Origin: Flavobacteriales bacterium
GTDB taxonomy: Bacteria; Bacteroidota; Bacteroidia; CAIKAF01
Assembly (NCBI GenBank): GCA_025451235.1
Contig: JANWKT010000001.1
Location: 186,001 to 250,000 of the forward strand
Length of the DNA: 64,000 nucleotides
Reading direction: 5' to 3'
The position numbers were made by a program, and so were the translations under genes. Of this stretch, positions 43,313 through 51,762 are shown piece by piece (positions within the stretch are counted from its first letter, which is position 1; each line of letters starts with the position of its first letter). The notes under the pieces are model-generated. The model was not told the DNA's origin. It did no database searches and worked only from the letters and a program-made list of their open reading frames with translations.

Positions 43313-44406
43313 TGGAAATGATCCTGATATATATTTCAATGGCAATCCTATTGATCTATGCCGCTTTTGGATTATTTATATTTATGGGATTTTATGTTCC
43401 CGCGAATAAGAAAAAAAATCGCACAGGTTCGTTGTTTATTTCTATGGTCATTCCGTTTAGGAATGAGGAAAAAAATCTACCTGCTTTAATTGAGTCCATT
43501 AAAAATTTAAATTATCCGGCCGATCAATTTGAAGTTATTTTTGTGAATGACCATTCAACAGATCAAGGTCCAGCGGTCATCCAACAATCCGGATTGAGCA
43601 ATTTCTATCTGTTCCATTCTACCGGTGAAGGAAAGAAAGCAGCCATCGCCCAAGCGGTTGAACATGCGAAAGGAGAATTGATCGCCGCCACCGATGCAGA
43701 TTGCCTCCTTCCTCAGGAATGGCTGAAGGAGATCCACCAGGCCGGCAATGATTCTTTCATTTTAGGTCCGGTACAATTAGGGCCGATCAAAAGTTTTTTG
43801 CACCAGTTCCAGGAAATTGAATTGGCGGCGTTACAATCCATCAGCGCATCGGCCGTAAATTGGAAAATGCCCATGATGAGCAACGGAGCTAACATGGCTT
43901 ATAAAAAAGGAGATTTTAAGGAAGTGGGATTAAAAAAAGAAACCGCCTCCGGTGATGATATATTTTTATTGGAAGATTTTAAAAAAAGGAAATTGCCCAT
44001 TCATTTTTTATGGAATCCTACCAGTATTGTAAAAACCCTCCCGGTTAACTCTTTAAAAGAACTGGTGCAGCAAAAAGTGAGATGGGCATCAAAATCGAAA
44101 TACTATAAGAACTATTCAACCACCGGTTTAGGGATTTTAATCGCTTTGATTAACCTGGTAATGCTGGCAAACTATATTCATTTTGTTTTACCCGGCTCAG
44201 TGCAGAATTATGCCCTCATGGTGATCATTACAAAAGCAATTATAGATCTCATCATCATTTTACCCTATATCATCCTGATCAAAAAACCTCATTTGATCTT
44301 TATGGTACCTGCCTTTGCATTACTGTATCCATTTTATTTTTTTTATGTGCTGGTCTTGTCCATAAGAGGGAAATTTACCTGGAAAGAAAGGAATTACCAT
44401 GCTTAA
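43309..44406 (+). CDS. Membrane-anchored GT2 glycosyltransferase
   Basis: A 365-residue processive-type GT2. One N-terminal membrane helix (MAILLIYAAFGLFIFMGFYV) is followed by the GT-A domain: SMVIPFRNEEKNLPALIESI, FVNDHSTDQGP, ATDADCLLP (DxD) and QQKVRW (QxxRW type). Two or three C-terminal helices follow. The layout fits enzymes that build polysaccharides or glycosylate lipids at the inner membrane. The start overlaps the upstream stop by 4 bases (ATGA), and its end overlaps the permease gene by 8. The donor is unknown. Confidence 0.87.
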   Translation: MMEMILIYISMAILLIYAAFGLFIFMGFYVPANKKKNRTGSLFISMVIPFRNEEKNLPALIESIKNLNYPADQFEVIFVNDHSTDQGPAVIQQSGLSNFYLFHSTGEGKKAAIAQAVEHAKGELIAATDADCLLPQEWLKEIHQAGNDSFILGPVQLGPIKSFLHQFQEIELAALQSISASAVNWKMPMMSNGANMAYKKGDFKEVGLKKETASGDDIFLLEDFKKRKLPIHFLWNPTSIVKTLPVNSLKELVQQKVRWASKSKYYKNYSTTGLGILIALINLVMLANYIHFVLPGSVQNYALMVIITKAIIDLIIILPYIILIKKPHLIFMVPAFALLYPFYFFYVLVLSIRGKFTWKERNYHA

Positions 44407-45490
44407 ACCCAGGGAGGCCATATCGCCCGGTAAGATTGCATGGAAAAGATTCCGCAGAGATAAATGGGGAATGGGAGGTTTGATCTTTATTATGCTGTGT
44501 TTGGTGATCTCTTTACTCGGCTATAGCATTACACCTGATCCAACGCCCAATGCCGACAGGCAATGCTTAGAGATTTCTTTAGCAAAACCATTTACCCGAC
44601 TCGAATTTATTAAGCAGGAAAAAACATCCAAAACATCCACTGGATTTTTAAAAAAGATCATCTCCGGTGCTCCCTCTGATTTTATTTATATTCCTGTAAA
44701 ATCCATTCAGTTGAAAGGAGATTCTTTAATTGCAGAGCAATATATCAATTATAGGAAAGGGATCGTGGATGAACAATCCTATTTATATCAGCAGGAAAAA
44801 ATAAGCACTTCTTCCATGAGTAGAACTTTTATTCTCGGTACCGACCGATTTGGAAGAGATGTACTCAGCCGTATGATGATTGGTACCCGGATCACCATGA
44901 TGGTGGGTTTTATTGCCATGGGTATTTCATTGCTGTTAGGTTTACTTTTGGGCGCCCTGGCTGGATATTTCAGGGGATGGGTAGATACCACCATTTCATG
45001 GCTGATGAATGTGATCTGGAGCATCCCTACTTTGTTGTTGGTGCTTACCATTACCATTAGCATGGGGAAAGGATTGCTGCCTGTTTTTGTAGCGGTGGGT
45101 TTAACCATGTGGGTAGATGTCGCCAGGATTGTAAGAGGAGAAATATTCTCCATCCGCGAAAAAGATTTTGTAACCGCCGGAAAAGCATTAGGGTTTAGAT
45201 CTCCCAGGATCATTTTCAAACATATAGTCCCCAATGTAATGGCTTCCGTTCTGGTGATCGCCTCTTCTAATTTCGCAGCCGCTATTCTTATTGAAAGTGG
45301 ACTTAGTTTTTTAGGATTAGGGGCACAGCCACCCACCCCTACCTGGGGAAATATGATAGAAACACATCGGAATTTTATCATTACCGAGCATGCCCATTTA
45401 GCGTTGATCCCAGGGTTTGCCATTATGTTCCTGGTATTGGCCTTTACCATGGTAAGCAATGGGCTAAAGAATGCGATGGATAAAAGATAA
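44399..45490 (+). CDS. ABC transporter permease, OppC/DppC type
   Basis: A 363-residue inner-membrane permease. The OppC N-terminal segment (AWKRFRRDKWGMGGLIFIML) is present, then a long loop, and then ILGTDRFGRDVLSRMMIGTRITMMVGF, the region typical of this family. The EAA loop (ITAGKALGFRSPRIIFKHIVPN-like, here VTAGKALGFRSPRIIF) contacts the ATPase. GLSFLGLGAQPPTPTWGNMI is also characteristic. No matching OppA, OppB, OppD or OppF gene is near, so the partners are elsewhere. A loop of about 100 residues between the first helix and the core is longer than usual, as I recall also for other Bacteroidota homologues. Confidence 0.9.
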   Translation: MLKPREAISPGKIAWKRFRRDKWGMGGLIFIMLCLVISLLGYSITPDPTPNADRQCLEISLAKPFTRLEFIKQEKTSKTSTGFLKKIISGAPSDFIYIPVKSIQLKGDSLIAEQYINYRKGIVDEQSYLYQQEKISTSSMSRTFILGTDRFGRDVLSRMMIGTRITMMVGFIAMGISLLLGLLLGALAGYFRGWVDTTISWLMNVIWSIPTLLLVLTITISMGKGLLPVFVAVGLTMWVDVARIVRGEIFSIREKDFVTAGKALGFRSPRIIFKHIVPNVMASVLVIASSNFAAAILIESGLSFLGLGAQPPTPTWGNMIETHRNFIITEHAHLALIPGFAIMFLVLAFTMVSNGLKNAMDKR

Positions 45491-45631
45491 TTGTCGTCTC
45501 CAAGTAAAATGAATGGGCAACCTGAAAATTTGCCGGCAGAAATATTCATTTCTCCGGGTTAACCCTTAGGAGAATTTTCTTTTCTGGCACCAAATTAGCT
45601 AAAGTTATTTTAAAACAAACCCAGGAATTTT

Positions 45632-46315
45632 ATGAAAAATTTCACGTCATTTTTATTTACGCTTAGGAGCGTAAATCACCTCAGATCATTCAAGATCCTT
45701 ATGGTATTCATGAGTGTACTCACGTTGCAGTCATGTGCCAAAATCTATTATAGCCCGGATGCATATTCGGTAGGAAGAAAGGAAAAGACCATTGCGATTA
45801 TACCTCCCACCGTTTCGATCAAGCCTACAAAAAATGCCAATTTAACAGCGCTGAAAGAGGAAGAAAAAAAAGAATCCATCAACTTCCAAAAAGAAATGTA
45901 TGCCTGGCTATTGAAAAGAAAAAAACAAAGAAAAATAAAACCTAAGATCCAGGATATTGAATTAACGAACGCAGCACTTGTAAAACTCAATTATCCGGAA
46001 AAATCGCTTTCTTCGGACGAACTTTGTAAAGTGCTTGGAGTAGATGCAGTGATCACTTCCAGCTTTAATTTATCCAAGCCACTATCAGAAGCGGCGGCTA
46101 TAGCACTTGGATATTTTATGTGGGGTTGGAGATGGGGACCCGAAGTATATGCATCCATGAGCATTTACGATGCCAAAGAAGACAAGATGATTTGGAATTA
46201 TGATCATAAATACAAAGGAGGGCTTGGTAGTACACCCACCAGACTGGTGGATAGGTTAATGAGGCATGCCAGCAGTAAAATGCCGTATGAAAAGAAAAAT
46301 ACCAAGCAAAAGTAG
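45632..46315 (+). CDS. Lipoprotein of unknown function
   Basis: A 227-residue lipoprotein. The hydrophobic stretch ILMVFMSVLTLQSC ends in a lipobox cysteine at about residue 35. This is a long N-terminus, and an internal start at ATG 45701 would give a normal signal peptide. Mature motifs include TIAIIPPTVSIKPTKN, LCKVLGVDAVITSSFNLS and YASMSIYDAKEDKMIWNYDHKY, as in the GNA1162-like lipoproteins that form periplasmic tetramer-like scaffolds. I am not sure of the family. A hairpin in the coding start (45655-45676, ATTTACGCT/AGCGTAAAT) overlaps the region between the two possible starts. Confidence 0.75.
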   Translation: MKNFTSFLFTLRSVNHLRSFKILMVFMSVLTLQSCAKIYYSPDAYSVGRKEKTIAIIPPTVSIKPTKNANLTALKEEEKKESINFQKEMYAWLLKRKKQRKIKPKIQDIELTNAALVKLNYPEKSLSSDELCKVLGVDAVITSSFNLSKPLSEAAAIALGYFMWGWRWGPEVYASMSIYDAKEDKMIWNYDHKYKGGLGSTPTRLVDRLMRHASSKMPYEKKNTKQK

Positions 46316-46321
46316 GGCTAT

Positions 46322-46951
46322 TTAATCGAGCTTATAGATCTCCATAATATCCTCCAGCACTTTTCTGAAATTGATTTTTAGATCAATGAGCTCACCGGTA
46401 TGTACATCAAATACCCAGCCATGCACGGTAATGCCCCGTTCCTTATAAGCTTGCTGTACAGCTGCTGTTTTAATGAGGTTAATGCATTGCTCCTGCACGT
46501 TTAGTTCAATAAGCCGGTTATATCTCTTCTCCTCATCTTCGATGGCATTTAATTCGTCCTTATGTAACCTATATACGTCTCTTACATTTCTTAACCATGG
46601 ATTCAGTATTCCAAGATCTGCCGGGACCATGGCTGCTTTTACCCCGCCACAATGATAATGTCCGCAAACAATGATATGATTTACTTTTAAATGCCGTACC
46701 GCATAGTTGATCACCGCTGCTGCACTCAGGTCAACCGTATTCACCAAATTGGCGATGTTACGGTGTATAAAAACTTCGCCTGGATGTAAGCCCATCATCT
46801 CCTCAGCCGTTACCCTGCTATCCGAACAGCCTATGTATAAAAATTCAGGATGCTGGCCTTTCGACAAATTTTCGAAATAATTCGGATCAATAGAGAGCTT
46901 TTCGGTCACCCACTTTTTATTGTTCTCAAAGATCTTTTCTATCATGCTCAT
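46322..46951 (-). CDS. Beta-class carbonic anhydrase
   Basis: A 209-residue enzyme for CO2/bicarbonate exchange. Zinc ligands are C42, H98 and C101 (YIGCSDSRVTAEE and CGHYHCGGVKA), with the catalytic pair D44/R46 in CSDSR. It is cytoplasmic, with no signal. HRNIANLVNTVDLS and INYAVRHLKVNHIIV complete the family pattern. Its ATG overlaps the stop of the bestrophin-like gene by 4 bases (ATGA), so the two are translated together, which suggests a bicarbonate-linked function. Confidence 0.95.
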   Translation of the reverse strand: MSMIEKIFENNKKWVTEKLSIDPNYFENLSKGQHPEFLYIGCSDSRVTAEEMMGLHPGEVFIHRNIANLVNTVDLSAAAVINYAVRHLKVNHIIVCGHYHCGGVKAAMVPADLGILNPWLRNVRDVYRLHKDELNAIEDEEKRYNRLIELNVQEQCINLIKTAAVQQAYKERGITVHGWVFDVHTGELIDLKINFRKVLEDIMEIYKLD

Positions 46952-47976
46952 AAAAGTATTTTGAATTTGTTAGGGACCAAAGGTTCTGGAATATTTCCTT
47001 CGCCAAACATTTCCTTCAGGTCAATCTCAATACTCCTGCTCAGTTGGGTAATGGGGATATCGTTGGCGCTTCCCTCAAATGGATTTTCGGAAGCTTCCCC
47101 TACTTTTTCCATGGTAGTAAAGATCCAGGCTGACAAAGCAGAGAATGGAATAGACAACCATACCAGGTTCTCGCCTAAGGCCGCAAATTCCTTGAGCATG
47201 CCCAAGGGAATAAGCAAAACAAACATTTTTACAAAATATAAATTGACCGTTGCGTATTGACGTGGATAGGGGAAATTCTTGATCCTTTCCGACACTCCTT
47301 GTTGGCTATAAAATTCCACCAGCATTTTTTCCAGTTCCATATGCCTATAATCTTCTATGAGCCCCTGGTGTAAAATATCCTTAATAGCAGCTGATTGCAT
47401 GGAGATAATATAAGCCGCCTTATTTGATTTTGACATGATTAGTTTTACCTCATCAGCTGGTAAATATTGTAATAAAGCTTCTTCCATACTCATCCCCTCC
47501 TGTTCTTCTACACGGAAATATTTCTTCCTGTATTCAGCATTATGTTTTTTAACGATGGCCTCCCAGGGTCGGCTTTCTCTTAGCTGGTAGCGCAAAGCTG
47601 TTAACCAGGCCAAATGCCGGTAAATGAATTTTTGCTTGATCGCTTTTAATTCTTCATCAGATAAGGGACTAATGGCATGACGATTGGAAATATAATCCTG
47701 GATCATGATACCCCAACCTCTGCTCCCATTCACAATGCTCCCCCATGCCTTCCTGGCCTCCCAGGTTCTTTCGTAGGATGCATTGTTTTTAAACCCCACT
47801 ACGAATGCAACTGCAGTACCCAATAAGGCGACAGGTAGCCAAGGCAAGGCCAGCCATTTACAACCTAAAACCTCATAACAAAAAGTGGGAATGGTAGCAA
47901 TGATCAACAAGGCCACTACATCCCGCCAGGTCCATACGAGCACCTCGGGAATCGAAAAATTTCTACCTGAATGCAT
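46948..47976 (-). CDS. Bestrophin-family anion channel
   Basis: A 342-residue inner-membrane protein of the bestrophin/UPF0187 (YneE) family. Marks are the membrane segment DVVALLIIATIPTFCYEVLG, the family phrase LLGTAVAFVVGFKNNASYERTWEARKAWGSIVNGSRGWG, and two later hydrophobic segments. The frame stays open to 48192, but the first 72 codons run through the 48-kb hairpin element. ATG at 47976 (MHSGRNFSIPE) gives the standard bestrophin N-terminus. It is coupled to the carbonic anhydrase by an ATGA overlap and may conduct chloride or bicarbonate. Confidence 0.9.
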   Translation of the reverse strand: MHSGRNFSIPEVLVWTWRDVVALLIIATIPTFCYEVLGCKWLALPWLPVALLGTAVAFVVGFKNNASYERTWEARKAWGSIVNGSRGWGIMIQDYISNRHAISPLSDEELKAIKQKFIYRHLAWLTALRYQLRESRPWEAIVKKHNAEYRKKYFRVEEQEGMSMEEALLQYLPADEVKLIMSKSNKAAYIISMQSAAIKDILHQGLIEDYRHMELEKMLVEFYSQQGVSERIKNFPYPRQYATVNLYFVKMFVLLIPLGMLKEFAALGENLVWLSIPFSALSAWIFTTMEKVGEASENPFEGSANDIPITQLSRSIEIDLKEMFGEGNIPEPLVPNKFKILL

Positions 47977-48040
47977 ACATGAAGAATTTAATGCAAAATA
48001 ATAAAAAGGAAGGAACCTAGCCCCGATTGTAGCAACCCAG

Positions 48041-48135
48041 CCCGGAGTATGTATGCTTAGCCAGCCGTGGAGCGAGGAGGCGGAGGAACAAAGCCCCCGC
48101 AGCCCCGGCTGGCTAAGCATATATACGAGGACTGG
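48041..48135. repeat. GC-rich intergenic hairpin element (48.1 kb)
   Basis: A 21-bp arm at 48047-48067 (GTATGTATGCTTAGCCAGCCG) pairs with 48106-48126, with one G-T pair. The 38-base loop is GC-rich (GGAGCGAGGAGGCGGAGG and AAAGCCCCCGCAGCCCC are partly complementary). It lies in the divergent gap between bestrophin and pruA. Confidence 0.75.
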
Positions 48136-48201
48136 TGCACAAAGCGGGAAATAGCTGCCATAAAAAGACTTTAGACACCCAACTACAGACATTCGACAAA
48201 A

Positions 48202-48245
48202 AGTCTTACGTCCTAAGTCTTAAAGCGCAGCGGTCTTAAGTCTTA
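48202..48245. repeat. Degenerate heptanucleotide repeats (GTCYTAA type)
   Basis: AGTCTTA, CGTCCTA, AGTCTTA, AAGCGCA follow in phase, then GGTCTTA, AGTCTTA with a two-base shift. Just upstream, AGACTTT, AGACACC and CAACTAC AGAC are in the opposite sense. The pruA promoter follows at once. Confidence 0.5.
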
Positions 48246-48249
48246 TTCT

Positions 48250-48257
48250 TACATTTG
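48250..48257 (+). promoter_or_regulatory. Promoter -7 element of pruA
   Basis: TACATTTG lies 20 bases before ATG 48277. The frame could be opened at TTG 48268, but the promoter position favours the ATG. Confidence 0.45.
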
Positions 48258-48276
48258 TGACCCAAAATTGAGCGTT

Positions 48277-49908
48277 ATGTCGAATGCATTTTATAAAGTG
48301 CCAGCCCCTAAAAATGAACCGGTAAAAGAATACCGCCCTGGTTCGCCCGAAAAATTAGCTTTGAAAGAAGCACTTAAACAAGCCAGAGCTACTACCATTG
48401 ATGCACCCATGTATATTGGTGGTAAAAAAATATTTACAGATAATAAACAGCGCATGTTCCCCCCCCATGATCACCAACATACATTGGGAACTTTTAGCCA
48501 GGGCGATGCCAGCCATGTAAGAATGGCCATTGATGCGGCCATGAAAGCAAAAGAAAACTGGCAAAACATGCCATGGGAACATAGGGCCGCCATTTTTTTA
48601 AAAGCTGCTGACCTACTCGCTGGACCTTACCGTGCTAAAATGAACGCTGCTACCATGCTGGCTCAAAGTAAATCTGCCTATCAGGCTGAAATTGATTCTG
48701 CCTGTGAGCTGATTGATTTCTTACGGTACAATGTTCATTTTATGACGGAGATCTACCAATATCAACCTGAATCATCTGCCGGTATATGGAACAGAAGTGA
48801 ATGGAGACCTCTGGAAGGATTTATATTTGCATTGACCCCTTTCAACTTTACAGCCATTGCAGGTAATTTACCTACAGCTCCGGCCATGATGGGCAATACA
48901 GTGGTTTGGAAACCTGCCAACACACAAATCTATTCTGCTCAGGTGATCATGGAAATTTTGATCGAAGCAGGTTTACCTGATGGTGTGATCAACCTGGTGT
49001 ATGTAAGCGGACCCGTGATCGGAAAAGAAGTCACTTCTCATAGAGATTTTGGAGGGATCCATTTTACCGGAAGCTCCAGCACTTTTAATGAAATATGGAA
49101 TAGCATTGGCGCCAACATTGGTAATTATAAATCATACCCTAGAATTGTTGGTGAAACCGGTGGTAAAGATTTTGTTTTTGCACATAAAAGTGCCGATGCA
49201 AAAGCAGTGGCTGTAGGATTAAGTAGGGGTGCCTTTGAATATCAAGGACAAAAATGTTCAGCTGCCAGCCGTGCCTATATCCCGGATAATTTATGGCCGG
49301 ATGTAAAAAAATATTTGCTAGAGGACTTATCGTCCTTTAAAATGGGACCTACGGAAGATTTCCGAAATTTCATCAATGCAGTGATCGATGAAAAATCGTT
49401 CGATAAAATTGCGCAGTATATTGAAGATGCCAAGAAAAACAAGAATGCCGAAATTATTGCCGGTGGGAAATATGATAAATCCAAAGGTTGGTTCATTGAG
49501 CCCACAGTAATCTTAACGAAAGATCCTAACTATGTTACCATGTGTGAAGAGATCTTCGGACCGGTATTGACCATTTATGTTTATGATGGTGCCAAGTATG
49601 AAGAGGCATTACGTTTATGTGATAGCACATCAGAATATGCATTGACCGGGGCCATTTTTGCACAAGACAGAGAAGCTATTGTTACGGCCAGTAAGATTTT
49701 ACAAAATGCTGCCGGTAATTTCTATATCAACGATAAACCAACCGGAGCAGTGGTGGGCCAGCAACCCTTTGGTGGTGCCCGTGCCAGCGGAACCAACGAC
49801 AAGGCTGGTTCGCATATAAACCTGATGCGTTGGGTAAGCCCGAGAAGCATTAAAGAAACATTTGTGAGTCCTGTGGATTACAGATATCCGTTTTTGACGG
49901 AGGAGTAG
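48277..49908 (+). CDS. pruA: L-glutamate gamma-semialdehyde dehydrogenase
   Basis: A 543-residue NAD-dependent dehydrogenase, the second step of proline breakdown (glutamate semialdehyde to glutamate). VGETGGKDFVFAHKSAD contains the catalytic glutamate region, and YQGQKCSAASRAYI carries the catalytic cysteine. FALTPFNFTAIAGNLPTAPAMMGN and QPFGGARASGTNDKAG are typical of the PruA (P5CDH) branch. There is no fused proline dehydrogenase domain, and no putA-like gene is nearby. The start is set at ATG 48277; the in-frame TTG at 48268 adds three residues. The 50-bp palindrome at 49937 follows. Confidence 0.95.
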   Translation: MSNAFYKVPAPKNEPVKEYRPGSPEKLALKEALKQARATTIDAPMYIGGKKIFTDNKQRMFPPHDHQHTLGTFSQGDASHVRMAIDAAMKAKENWQNMPWEHRAAIFLKAADLLAGPYRAKMNAATMLAQSKSAYQAEIDSACELIDFLRYNVHFMTEIYQYQPESSAGIWNRSEWRPLEGFIFALTPFNFTAIAGNLPTAPAMMGNTVVWKPANTQIYSAQVIMEILIEAGLPDGVINLVYVSGPVIGKEVTSHRDFGGIHFTGSSSTFNEIWNSIGANIGNYKSYPRIVGETGGKDFVFAHKSADAKAVAVGLSRGAFEYQGQKCSAASRAYIPDNLWPDVKKYLLEDLSSFKMGPTEDFRNFINAVIDEKSFDKIAQYIEDAKKNKNAEIIAGGKYDKSKGWFIEPTVILTKDPNYVTMCEEIFGPVLTIYVYDGAKYEEALRLCDSTSEYALTGAIFAQDREAIVTASKILQNAAGNFYINDKPTGAVVGQQPFGGARASGTNDKAGSHINLMRWVSPRSIKETFVSPVDYRYPFLTEE

Positions 49909-49936
49909 AAAAAAATCTTTTTTCTATATATTTGAT

Positions 49937-49986
49937 CATGACATTTCATAACCCATGACTTAAGTCATGAGTTATGAAATGTCATG
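49937..49986. repeat. 50-bp near-perfect palindrome at the transposase left end
   Basis: CATGACATTTCATAAC(C)CATGACTTAAGTCATG(A)GTTATGAAATGTCATG. Only one opposed pair fails to match. The centre is CTTAAG. It lies 30 bases before the TnpA ATG, where IS200/IS605-family elements carry the subterminal hairpin recognised by TnpA. It could also end the pruA transcript. Confidence 0.85.
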
Positions 49987-50016
49987 AATACGCATTGTAC
50001 TTTAAAAAAAGAATAT

Positions 50017-50463
50017 ATGCCACACTCCTTTATAAGAATTTGGGTCCATGCTGTTTGGGGAACAAAAGAAAGACGAGGCTATATTAAGCCGGCAATAGAA
50101 AAACAAGTTCACGAATACATCAAGGGTCAGTTACAGGACATAGGTTCACCTGTGACTATTATTAATGGAACAGAGGATCATATTCATGTACTGTTTCTCC
50201 TCAATCGGCAACGTTCGATCGGCGAAACTATTAAACAGGTAAAAGGCAGTACATCTCGTTGGATCAATGAACAAAAATTAACTGACAAAAAATTCTCCTG
50301 GCAGGTAGGATATGGAGCTTTTGGAGTCGATGAGGATTCTTTCGAACGTGTCTTTCATTATATCCGAACTCAAAAGTATCACCATAAACAACAAGATTTT
50401 AAGGAGGAATTCGAAGAATTAGTTCGAGAAAATGGGATTGATTTGAAGGTACCTGGTAGTTAA
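50017..50463 (+). mobile_element. tnpA: IS200/IS605-type single-strand transposase (TnpA)
   Basis: A 148-residue Y1 HUH transposase. The HUH motif is EDHIHVLFLL, and the catalytic tyrosine is in FHYIRTQKYHHKQQDF, followed by the normal family ending. ATG at 50017 (MPHSFIRIWVHAVWG) is preferred to an ATG at 49984 inside the palindrome. A 50-bp palindrome lies at the left, and a shorter AGTATG-CATACT pair at about 50482-50511 is a candidate right end. No TnpB partner is present. The reading frame is intact, so the element may be active, or it may be a RAYT-like domesticated transposase. Confidence 0.9.
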
Positions 50464-50601
50464 ACCGGCTGCCACCCATAAGTATGATAGTACCCCAATA
50501 TACATACTAAATAAATCTAACATCCGTTTTCCATGCAAACGGACCAAAATGATGTAACAAAGGGGTTGGGGCATTCGTTCAATCATTCAGAAAAATTTTC
50601 T

Positions 50602-51435
50602 ATGGATCCAAAGAAGTTAGTTTATCTCGCCTGCATGATGCTATGTTCTTGTGATATAGTGGTACACAATGATGCCGAAAGAACGTTTACAGATCAGGAG
50701 AATTTCTGGATGAGAACAAGCCGTCAGGAAGTTGAAGTTGAATTTGTGCATGATAGCCTGGAATTTGTAAAATACATAGGGAAATTCAACGAAGAGCCGG
50801 TTAATAATTTCGTTGTTGTAGAAGATAGTTTTGTGAATAATGGCTCCATTCCTTATTTAGTGGTGAGAGGTCATTCCTCCATCACTGCCATGGGACATTA
50901 TGAACTAAACAAAGTGGAGGTGCATTATAAAAATTTAAGGCGAATGATCTTTCCACATTATCTCCCCATTTCTTTGGGGGTTGATATAGGCAGTATTGTT
51001 TATACAAATGAACCTATTACCAACGATACCATTGATCTATTTTTCGATATGTACCAGGATTCATTGGTGGAAGTAAATGCAAACGTATTGAATATGGGAG
51101 GAATGCTTATATCCAACATGCATGTAGGTGGATGGGCACAGAAAGCCGAAGGCAGCTTCGAAGTGGCCGATTATCATGGGCGGGGTTTACATTTCAATTT
51201 TGGGAATCTCCAAACCGATTCGATCGATCTTGTTTTTTTTACCAATCAACTTCCTTTTCCCTATTGTCGTGTTGATCTATATGCCAATGACCATATTGAT
51301 TTCCATGCAGGCAATATTATTGGGAATGCAGCCAATTATCCAGGCAGTCTTTTTGAAGTATACTATAAAGGAAATCCCACCATTGTTAACCATGATAGTC
51401 TGGATACAAGAGTGGTTTTTATAGATAATAATTAA
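50602..51435 (+). CDS. Lipoprotein, possible GIN-domain (DUF2807-like) protein
   Basis: A 277-residue lipoprotein starting MDPKKLVYLACMMLCSC, with the lipobox cysteine near residue 17. The frame is open for 23 more codons upstream, without a signal. The mature part is rich in valine and in repeated Asx/Gly turns (VEVNANVLNMGGMLISNMHVGGWAQKAEG, VDLYANDHIDFHAGN), like a right-handed beta-helix of the auto-transporter adhesin head (GIN, DUF2807) type. This match is by pattern, not by an exact motif. It lies downstream of the transposase and shows no operon partner. Confidence 0.6.
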   Translation: MDPKKLVYLACMMLCSCDIVVHNDAERTFTDQENFWMRTSRQEVEVEFVHDSLEFVKYIGKFNEEPVNNFVVVEDSFVNNGSIPYLVVRGHSSITAMGHYELNKVEVHYKNLRRMIFPHYLPISLGVDIGSIVYTNEPITNDTIDLFFDMYQDSLVEVNANVLNMGGMLISNMHVGGWAQKAEGSFEVADYHGRGLHFNFGNLQTDSIDLVFFTNQLPFPYCRVDLYANDHIDFHAGNIIGNAANYPGSLFEVYYKGNPTIVNHDSLDTRVVFIDNN

Positions 51436-51469
51436 GGATGCAGGTCTGATAGCTATTGGACCTAGGTTT

Positions 51470-51650
51470 TTTTTAGGCCACCATTATTGACGCTGCGGCC
51501 AGCATGTTTCCAGCCGGTCTTCCGCTAAAGTGTTGCCGTATTTGGCTTGCAAGCCTAAACAAAGGCTGGTATTCCTCTGTCTACTCGCCTTTGCCAAGTC
51601 TTGCTAGGCCTCATCCGGCAACCGCTATCACTTCAGCCCGGGGTGGGGGG
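51470..51650. repeat. GC-rich intergenic hairpin element (51.5 kb)
   Basis: This lies in a 327-base gap with no gene. GCTAAAGTG (51524-51532) pairs with CACTTCAGC (51629-51637). GTTGCCG (51532-51538) pairs with CGGCAAC (51616-51622). GGCTTGCAAGCC (51544-51555) is self-complementary. The open frame running through it has no protein-like character. Confidence 0.6.
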
Positions 51651-51737
51651 AAATCCATTCATCGAATGAGAAAGGTAGTTCATGGCATAAGAAAGGCCGT
51701 TGGTGGAATGGAATTAGGAGGCTATATGCAGATACAG

Positions 51738-51745
51738 TATCTTTG
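51738..51745 (+). promoter_or_regulatory. Promoter -7 element (TATCTTTG)
   Basis: TATCTTTG lies 17 bases before ATG 51763 of the large T9SS protein. Confidence 0.5.
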
Positions 51746-51762
51746 CTCCTCATTATTGGATA

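Noticed and set aside
46948-48192. A 414-residue reading frame for the bestrophin-like gene
   Set aside because: The first 72 codons read through the GC-rich hairpin at 48041-48135 and have no family similarity. The normal N-terminus begins at ATG 47976.
49984-50016. ATG at 49984 as the transposase start
   Set aside because: It lies at the edge of the 50-bp palindrome. Family members begin at the equivalent of ATG 50017.
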